Part shown: positions 56,901-64,000 of the stretch, in pieces
Position numbering within the stretch: the stretch's first letter is position 1
Layout of the letters: each line of letters opens with the position of its first letter
Assembly: GCA_034336665.1 (NCBI GenBank)
Contig: CM067590.1
Span: 2,451,748-2,515,747 of the forward strand
Direction: 5' to 3'
Length of the DNA stretch: 64,000 nt
Origin: Luscinia megarhynchos
Taxonomy: Eukaryota > Chordata > Aves > Passeriformes > Turdidae
Made by a program: the position numbers and the translations under genes
The notes under the pieces: generated by a model
What the model saw: the letters and a program-made list of their open reading frames with translations, nothing else
The model's database searches: none
Told to the model about the DNA's origin: nothing

Positions 56901-59900
56901 GGTTTCTCCGGCTCTTTCTTGAGCGCGGATTTCTTGATGCTGCCAGCCTTAGCCAGGGGTTTGCGGCTCTCCAGGAGCGGCGTTTTCCGGGCCGGAGCTT
57001 TGGCCGGAGCTTTGGCCTCTGCCTTGGAGTCCTTCCGCAGTGTCTCGGCCTTCACTTCCTTCTTCACCACCTTCACCTCCTTCTTGGCTTCCGCCTTGGC
57101 CTCAGCCCCCTCCTCCTTCTTTGGTGGCTTCTTCTCCTCCTTCCTGGCAATCAGCTCCTTCTTGGGCGCCGCTTTTTCCTTGTTCGCCTTTGGCTTCGCG
57201 TCCCCCTTTGCCTTCTCGGCCACCGAGTCCAGCTTGGCTCGGCCATCCTTGGCTTTCTCCTCTTCTGACCCCGTCCTGGCTGCATCCCCCAGGAGTTTTG
57301 GCTTCTCCTTGGTCCCAGATTTCACCTCCTTCCTCTCCACCTTCACAGCCTTCTCCTTGGGTGCCGGCACGGTGGCCTCCACCAAGCTCAGCTTGGAACC
57401 CGACTTGAGGCTCTCCTTGCTCTCCGCCCTCCTCTGCTTCGGCGCCTTCTCCGCCTGCGCCATCCATTTCAGGTCGTTCTTGGTGACCACGGGCTGCTTG
57501 AGGAACTCCAGGTGCTTCACCTTCTCCAGCCCTTCCAGGATGCGAGCCTGGGGCGTGCAGCCGGGGAACAGCACACGGATGATCTTCTCGGAGTGGCTCA
57601 CGGGGTGCCACACTAGCAGCACGCACACTGACGTCAGGCACTGCAGCGGTGCCTCCTGCTCCTTGGGGAACCCGTTCCCCGCCCACTGCTGCAGCAGGAA
57701 CTCCAGCTCCTTGCTGCCCTTCACGGGGTTCAACACGTACATGTCCAGCCTGCCCACGCCCATTTTCTGGAAGAGCACGGTGGGCTCGGCGCGGGTGCCG
57801 CCGTCGCGGGCCAGCAGGTTGGGCTGGATGCCCAGCTTGTCCAGGTAGTGCAGGGTCAGCGCGGCTTCGTCGCAGCTCTTCAGCACCCGCGAGTCGCCCT
57901 CAATGTCCTTCAGCCTCTCGCAGGCGTTGAGGAAGATGACGCCCAGCTCAGGCGAGATGAGGTTCTTGGCCCAGTCACCACTGCCCTGCGAGCTCTGCTC
58001 CTCCTCCTGCTCTGCCAGCTTCCTCTGCAGCAGGCTGTTGATGCCGGGCAGACTGTCAGTGCCCGCATGTGTCACCAGGATGGAGTCGATGCGGTCCAGG
58101 TGCCTCACCAGCTTCCAGAAGGACGATTTGGGGTTGGAGCCACCGTTCACCAGGACGTTGAAGCCATTGACGGCGAAGAAAGCTGAGTCTCCTCTTCCTC
58201 CCGGGAAGATGTAGCAGCAAGGCTTGGAGAGCTTCAGGAATCCCACCATGGTGGGGGGCTCCAGCAGGTCGAAGGGGGACTGGGGCTCCAGGGACTCGGA
58301 CAGGTACTCCATGAACTCCTCCAGCCCCTCCATCTCGGGCAGGACGCAGCCGGGGTTGTAGCGCAGCTCAATGAAATCCTGCAGGTTGTGGTGCTCCAAG
58401 CCCGAGTCCCTCCACTCCCCAAAATCGGGGCAGCTGATGGTCAGCCTGGCCTTGGCCGAGGGGTCTGCAGAGCTCAGGATCTCCCCCACCTGCACAGAGG
58501 GGCAGCTTCAGGTGGGGTCACACCCCTGTCCCCCACCAGGATGGACCTGGATGGACCCATGGAGGTGGTAGGTGTCCAGGGACACACTGAACCATTGGAT
58601 CCACACCTGCTGACTATTTTTGGGGGGATTTTGGGGTGCCAGCCCCACCTCTGCTGCTGGGCAGGGTACTGGAGGGCTTTCCCTGACCCCCTCCTCATCC
58701 CAGCTGTGGTTCCCCCCAGGTGTGGAGGTGAGGATCTGCACCCCTAAATTCACAGAATCTATCTCCCAACATCCCTCAGGATCTGCCCCCTAAACTCCCA
58801 GGATTTGTGCTGCCAGATCCCCAGATCTACCTCACTAAACTCCCAGGATTTGTGATCCCAGATCCCCAGCATCTACTTCCCCTAAATTCCCAAGATTTGT
58901 GTTCCCCTAAATCCCCAATGTCCGCCCCACACCTTGTAACACCCCCAAGGACCCTCCAGCTGCTCCAGCTCTGAGCCACAGGGGCAGAAAAAACAAAAAA
59001 CAAACGCCCCCTTGTGCCCCTTCCCCAACCCCTCCCCACCCCCCCGTGGCTCCCTACCTCCTTATCCGTGAAGATCTGGATGAAATCCCGCAGCGAGAAG
59101 CAGCCGGTCTGCAGCATCAGCTCCCCGGTGTCCTCCACGCACGGCCCCGCAAACACCAGCAGCTTGTGCTGGGACACGTCTGTGATGAGGTTCCGCAGCT
59201 GGGGACAGAGAGGGGACATCAGAGGGGACAACACCGGGATCCACCCTGCAGCTGCCTGGGCTGGGATGGTTCTAGCTTTGGGCTGCTCTGGGGTTGCCCC
59301 TGAGGCAGAATTCACCTTCTCAGCTAGCCAGGAATGAGATTTTGGGAGTTGCTGTAGAGATTCCAAAGGCAGCTTCATTTCTTTGAATATTTATTATTAT
59401 TTATTTGTTTGAATATTTATATTTATTTATTTCTTCTACCAGCAAAATATTGATACGCAGCACTGCAAAGGGTTTTTATAGGATTTAAGGGGATTGAAAT
59501 TCTAACCAGTAAAATTATAAGTTGAGAACTATCCAATTACTTTTCTATGTGAGAAAAGACCAATCATCTAATAAAGACCAATAGAAATCCTAAATGATAA
59601 TAGGGGTTTCAGCAGCGAGGGGAACATTTCCATTGTCTCAGGGTTTGAAATCCCAGGGGCAGTTGTATCACCCACACACCCCACAGAGAGAATTCCCAGC
59701 TCACCTCATCACACAGGGATTTGTCCGAAGGGTTGAGCAGCACCAGGGTCTCCAGCACATCCCCACGGTGGTGGAGGGTCCGCTGACCTGCGGGGACCCA
59801 GCTGTGACAGCCCCAAAATCCCCCCAAAATCCCCCTCAAATTCGGGGGAGGCCCCCCCAGGAAGAGGGACGGACACCGAGTGAAACATTTCCCGCATCCT

Positions 59901-62302
59901 TCCTGCCATGGGGAGGGGAGGGAAAAGGAGGGGAGACACCCCCAAATCCTCCAGGGGGATTTTTTGGGGGTTCATTTCCCTCTCCAAGCAGGGAAACACC
60001 CCCAGCCAAAGCGAGGAAACGGCGCTGAAGCAGCTCCAGCTCCACCTTCCCCATCCCATCCCTGCATGGAAAATCCCGAGGGGGGAGAAGGAAGTGGCTC
60101 CTCACGTGGGGGGATCACGGGGTTTGGATGGGGGGGGCCACAAAGCCGGGCCGGTTCCCAAAAAATCTGGGAGGAGGGAATGGGGAGGGGGTGTCCCTGA
60201 TCACCAACTCCCCTTCCCACCACCTCCTGGATTCCAGGACGGGTTTTTTCCTGTTTTCATCCCATAATTTTCCTGTTTCCATCCCATATTTTTCCTGTTT
60301 CCATCTCATATTTTTCCTGTTTTTATCCCATATTTTCCCTGGTTTTATTCCATAGCTCCTTTGTTTTTATTCCATATTCTCCCTGGTTTTATCGCATATT
60401 TTTCTTGGCTTTATCCCATATTTTTCCTTGTTTATATCCCATATTTTCCCTGCTTTTATCCCATATTTTCCTTGTTTTTATCCCATAATTTCCTTGGTTT
60501 TATCCCATATTTTTCCTGTTTTCATCCCATATTTTCCTTGTTTTTATCCCTTATTTTCCCTGTTTGTATTCTATATTTCCCCTGCTTTTATCCCATATTT
60601 CCTCTGCTTTTATCCCATATTTTCCTTGTTTTTATCCCATATTTTCCCTGTTTTTATCCCACATTTCACCTTTCACAATGCTGGAGAAGGTGGCTGAGTG
60701 TCGAGACACGAAGAGCTTCAGCTGCTCATCCAGGTTGCAGGAGGTGAGGTCGATGTCCCACGAGCGGATCCCTCAGGAGAAAATTTGGGATAAAAATTTG
60801 GGATAAAAAATTTGGGACTGGGGGCTCAGAACCCACCAGCACCAGGGGCTGATCCCATAAAATCCCCCCTAAAATCCCATCCCCTGAGGTGTTTTTGGGG
60901 TGACACCTGCCCAGCAGGTGAGCTCCTCCTGTGTGACTCACGGCAGCTCCCGCTCTGCCAAATCTCAAAAATCCCAAACCCCCGGGGCACGGAACAGCTC
61001 TGCCAACACCTCCTCAAAGGTACTAATTAAGGAATTAAAAGATCTGGTGCTACCTGTCAGTACCACCAGGACAGGTGCAGCACCCAAACAGCCTTTTGGG
61101 GCTTCTCAGAAGGGATTTTGGGGTCCTATTCCCAAAAAATTTGGGTGGCTCTGGGTGTTCCTGGTAACGGCCAGAGAATGGGTGGGGGATGGTGTAACCG
61201 CCCTGGGGTTGCACAAGGGTTTGGGGCCGTTTTGGGGTGGTTTTGGTGAGGTTTGGGACAGTCCCACACTGAGGGGACAAAGGGAATGTCCCTCCAATGG
61301 TGGTTTTGGGATTTGTTCCTGCTGGGATGTTCCAATGTCACGGCCTGAGACCTCCCCCAAAATCCGGGCATGGCTCAGGGAGGGGTGTGGGGGGGTCCCT
61401 ACAGTATGTCGGGTAAATCGTGGGGCAGAAAAAGAGGCAAATCCTAGGAATTTAGGGGGCAGATCCTGGAGATTAAGGGATGCAGATACTGGGAGTTTAG
61501 GGGTGCAGATTCTGGGAGTTTAGGGGTGCATATCTTGGGAGTTTAGTGCGGCAGATCCTGAGGATTTAGGGGTGCAGATCCTGGGGATTTAGGGGCTCAC
61601 ATTCTGGGAATTTAAGAGCGCAGATCCTGGAGATTTAGTGGGGCAGATTCTGGAGATTTAGGGGTGCAGGTCCTGGGAATTCAGGGATGCAGATCCTGGG
61701 GGTTTAGGGGTTCAGATTCTGGGAATTAGAGGGGCCGATCTGGGGATTTAGGGGGGCAGATCCCGGAGATTTAGGGGGGCAGATCCTGGGGATTTAGTGG
61801 AGCAGGGAAAGAAGCAGATCCTGGGGGTTTAAATCCATGGGGAGCAAATCCTGGAGATACTGGGAGGAGAAACAGCCGGAGAATCCACACCCCTGAGGAT
61901 CTGGGGGAGGACAAAGGGCAGATGCTGCGATTTTAGAGGGGCAAACCCAGGGGCGGGGGAGGCGCAGATCCTGGGCAGGAAATAGGGCAAATCCTGGGAA
62001 TTTCGGGGCACAAACCCTGAGAATCCAAAGGAGCAGGAGAGGAGCAGATCCCAGCGGGCCCGAGAGCGGCGATCACCGCCCGGAGCTGCGGGACCGACCG
62101 GGATGGAGGGGGGGGACTCGGGGCGGGTCCGCGAGCATCCCCGGGAGCATCGCGCGGTCTCACCTCGCTCCAGCTGCTGCAGGGCGGCGGCTCTGAGGCC
62201 GGGCCGGTGGCAGCCGCCGCCCACGATGGCAAGCAGGGAGAAGCGGCGAGGCCCCGCGGCCGGAGCGGCTGGAGCCGCCGGAGCCACTGGAGCCGCCGCC
62301 AT
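53989..62302 (-). CDS. MAP1S: Microtubule-associated protein 1S, 7 coding exons, complete
   Basis: MAP1S binds microtubules and actin and links autophagosomes and mitochondria to the cytoskeleton; it is cleaved into heavy and light chains. The start at 62302 opens [13 protein letters not shown], then [12 protein letters not shown]. Exons: 62302-62164, 60771-60670, 59787-59705, 59198-59058, 58489-55435, 55354-55137, 54144-53989. All phases agree: 3894 nt, 1297 residues (human 1059). N-terminal MAP1 motifs include [34 protein letters not shown] and CCYIFPGG. The segment [20 protein letters not shown] with [11 protein letters not shown] belongs to the family's metallo-beta-lactamase-like fold. 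A Lys/Glu/Ala-rich middle and the [20 protein letters not shown] block follow, and the light-chain end is VDEEFFRRI to [16 protein letters not shown]1A and MAP1B are much longer. Confidence 0.95.
54180..55100. repeat. ~46-bp minisatellite in MAP1S intron 6
   Basis: Twenty units of GGGACACCCAGGACACTTTG then TCACCCCCCAAATATTGGAA. Periodicity is clear throughout, with interspersed GGGGCTGATCCCACCACC variants. Confidence 0.92.
58740..58930. repeat. Short ~30-bp repeat in MAP1S intron 4
   Basis: Four or five degenerate units of CCTAAACTCCCAGGATTTGT with GATCCCCAG. The reverse complement resembles the intron 1 array at 61395-61860. Confidence 0.7.
59375..59690 (-). mobile_element. Putative LTR fragment in MAP1S intron 3
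   Basis: An AT-rich block with sharp edges. Read on the minus strand it has, in order, two inverted CCAAT boxes (ATTGG), a TATA box (CCTATAAAAACCC, about 59487-59475), GCAGTGCTGCGTATCAATA, then AATAAATAAATATAAA poly(A)-signal-rich sequence. That order of U3, R and poly(A) signals is typical of a retroviral LTR. No coding sequence is present; the family is not assigned. Confidence 0.55.
60235..60665. repeat. TTTTATCCCATATTTTCCCTG minisatellite in MAP1S intron 2
   Basis: Eighteen units of about 24 bp (TCCCATATTTTCCTTGTTTTTA). It ends directly against the exon 2 donor at 60670. Confidence 0.92.
61395..61860. repeat. GGGGATTTAGGGGTGCAGATCCT minisatellite in MAP1S intron 1
   Basis: Sixteen units of about 27 bp with AGATCCTGGGGATTTAGGGG, some AGATTCTGGGAATTT. 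Confidence 0.9.
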
Positions 62303-62460
62303 CTTCGGCGCCCCCCGCCCGGCAGCTGGGCACACCCCCTGCGTCACCGCCGGGCCGGACACGCCCAGTGATGTCACCGGCAGCCAATGGAAGGCGCCGC
62401 AGGGGAGGTGGGTGGGCGGAGCGGAGGTGGGAGAGAGGGTTCTTAAAGGGGCAACGCGCG
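62303..62460 (-). promoter_or_regulatory. MAP1S: MAP1S promoter region
   Basis: CpG-rich sequence immediately upstream of the MAP1S ATG. It contains a CRE-like TGATGTCA (62369-62376) and a CCAAT box (62384-62388, plus-strand orientation), 65-90 bases from the start codon. The transcription start is not determined. Confidence 0.5.
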
Positions 62461-62519
62461 GGGTGGGGCAGCGGGTGGGGGGCTGTTGTGTGGGGGTTTG
62501 GGATGGTGGATGGGGATGC

Positions 62520-62925
62520 AGGATGGAGGATGAGGGATTCTGAATGGGGTTCGGGGTTCTGGATGAGGATCGCGATTCTGAATGGGGATTCTGAATGGAG
62601 ATCCGGATTCTGGATGGGGATTCTGGATGAGGATCCGGGATGGGAATTATAGATTGTGCATAGGGGATTTGGGATTCTGGATGGAGATTTGGGATCCTGA
62701 ATGGGAATTTGGGGTGGGGATTCTGAATGGCGGATTCGGTATTCTGAATGTGGATTCTGGATGGGGGTTTGGGATTCTGCATGGGGGATTCTGAGTGGGG
62801 ATTCTGGATGGGGATCGGGATTCTGGATGGGGGTTTGGGATTCTGCATGGGGGGTTCGGGATTCTGGATGGCGATCCAGGCCTCTGGATGGGGATTGGGA
62901 TTCTGGATGGGGATGCGGCCGGGCC
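62520..62925. repeat. GGATTCTGGATGGGGATTC minisatellite upstream of MAP1S
   Basis: Around 25 units of 13-20 bp (GGGATTCTGGATGGGGAT), with TTTGGGATTCTGCATGGGG variants. Confidence 0.9.
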
Positions 62926-63199
62926 GGGCTGTGTAAACCCGCGGATCCTCCATCCATCCCCCTCCGGCGGCTCGGGAACCCGCGATGCCGTGACCACGGG
63001 AGGATCCAGGACTCAGCTCCGTGCCCGTCCCCAGCCGTCCCGTTCCTGCTTCCCACAGTGGGATGAGATTCCCACTCCCTGTCCTTCATCCCCGCCCCAA
63101 CCTCAGATTCTAGAATCCACAGCAGGATAGGATCCCCCCACCCAGCGGCAGAGGGGGCTGGGTACCTCAAAATCCCCCCAAAAAGCAGACGGCACGCGT

Positions 63200-63410
63200 A
63201 GATCAAATGGTTTAATGTGGATCCAATGGTTTAATGACTGAACACCGACAGCCCCAGGGCCAGGCCACCGTGGGGGCTGTGCAGGTCCATCTCGGTGCGG
63301 GAAGGGGGCTGGGGGCCCGCGGCTCCCTCTCCCTCCCCCGCCCGGGACGCAGGCGGGTGGCAGCTGGTGTCCCTCGATGTCACTCGGTGTCCCCCGGTGT
63401 CCCCGCTCCC
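63200..63410 (-). other. 3'UTR of the CART-like gene
   Basis: Follows the stop codon at 63411. Two ATTAAA signals on the minus strand (TTTAAT at 63230-63235 and 63211-63216) mark the likely end. The 280 bases between here and the MAP1S upstream repeat show no gene. Confidence 0.6.
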
Positions 63411-64000
63411 TCAGGAGCACTTGAGGATGAAGAGGTTGCAGGAGGTGCCGCGGGGGCAGCTACAGAGTTTGCCGATGCGCGCCCCGCGCCGCACCGCGCA
63501 CGGCTCCCGGGGTTCGCACTGCGGGGCGGCACCGTCAGCACTGCACCCCCACAAAAGGGGGGTTCGGGGTCCCCCTGAACCCCCCAGGGCCAGCCCCCGC
63601 CGCCCCCCGGCCCCGCCATACCCAGGGCACCCAGCTCAGCCTCTTCTCCAGCGCCGGCGGCTCCCGCGTCCCCAGCTTGTCCAGCAGCTCCTGGAGCACC
63701 CCCACCTGTCACGGGGACACCCCGAGTTCCCGGGACACCCAGGGGCAGCGGAGAGTCACCCCGAGTCCCCCGGGACACCCAGTGGCGCTGTATCTGCCAC
63801 CTCGAGTTCTCCAGCACACCCAGGGGCCCTGGATCTGTCACCCCGAGTCCGCCGGGACACCCAGGGGCTCTGGATGTGTCACCCCCCCGGGCTCCTGCCC
63901 CATCCCCACCCCGTGTCTGGCTCATCCCGGCCAAGACCGGGGGGTTCAGGGTCTGTCCTCTCCCACTGCCGGGCGAGGCCTCACGCCCCCGCTCCGGTCC
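63411..64000 (-). CDS. CART-type neuropeptide precursor, last two exons (5' part outside window)
   Basis: Exon 3 (63518-63411) encodes CEPREPCAVRRGARIGKLCS, then CPRGTSCNLFILKCS and stop. The six cysteines have the exact CART spacing C-5-C-11-C-1-C-5-C-6-C, and the core CAVR(R/K)GARIGKLC matches. Exon 2 (63705-63622, 84 nt) encodes VGVLQELLDKLGTREPP, then ALEKRLSWVPW, and aligns without gaps to the human CART segment ending before its first cysteine. The KR after ALE is a prohormone-convertase site. A donor-like GC|GTGAGG near 63984 suggests the exon 1 tail lies at the window's edge (uncertain). Birds carry two CART genes; this is probably the second (CART2, a CARTPT paralogue) rather than CARTPT itself, judged from its divergence and its position beside MAP1S. 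It is a secreted neuroendocrine peptide linked in vertebrates to feeding control. Confidence 0.85.

Noticed and set aside
55500..57848. 782-codon plus-strand ORF opposite MAP1S
   Set aside because: It is a shadow of the GC-rich, Lys/Glu/Ser-rich MAP1S exon. The opposite strand has the conserved MAP1 protein with correct splice phases.

Overview
This window is vertebrate nuclear DNA and almost certainly from a bird: a GC-rich, gene-dense, minisatellite-packed segment of the kind found on avian microchromosomes (equivalent of chicken chromosome 28, human 19p13.11). The evidence is gene content and order read from conserved exons. From left to right: SLC5A5 (sodium/iodide symporter, minus strand, running off the left edge), JAK3 (plus), FCHO1 (minus), MAP1S (minus) and the last exons of a CART-type neuropeptide gene (minus, running off the right edge). 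This is the human order MAP1S-FCHO1-JAK3-SLC5A5, reversed.

Layout: 1-10979 holds the first 12 coding exons and part of the 13th of SLC5A5. 10980-13600 is a repeat-rich spacer with no recognisable gene. About 13600-13818 is a likely JAK3 promoter and non-coding first exon, followed by a 6-kb GGATGGAGCT-type minisatellite (13885-19845) that separates it from the first coding exon. JAK3 coding exons run 19872-32462 and give FERM, SH2, pseudokinase and kinase domains. JAK3 and FCHO1 converge, with poly(A) signals for both strands within 20 bp of each other near 34430. FCHO1 has 27 coding exons (49192 down to 34666, predicted 999 residues) and a CpG-island promoter around 50830-51060. MAP1S has 7 coding exons (62302 down to 53989, predicted 1297 residues, one of 3055 nt). 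The CART-like exons lie at 63705-63411.

FCHO1 and MAP1S join in frame across every splice junction I worked out. SLC5A5 and JAK3 have several apparent 1-2 base indels (SLC5A5 exon 10; JAK3 first coding exon and coding exon 6), so either the local consensus has errors or these two copies are damaged. Most introns longer than 300 bases are largely tandem repeats, and two look like old LTR fragments. JAK3 (cytokine signalling) and FCHO1 (clathrin-coated pit nucleation) are both needed for human T cells. SLC5A5 serves the thyroid, MAP1S binds microtubules and autophagy factors, and CART peptides act in feeding circuits. They are linked by position, not as one pathway. I saw no bacterial-type or clearly new multi-gene system; the most unusual content is the repeats, the JAK3 exon anomalies, a non-canonical splice site and the CART-like processing pattern. 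Coordinates are hand-read and may be off by a base or two.
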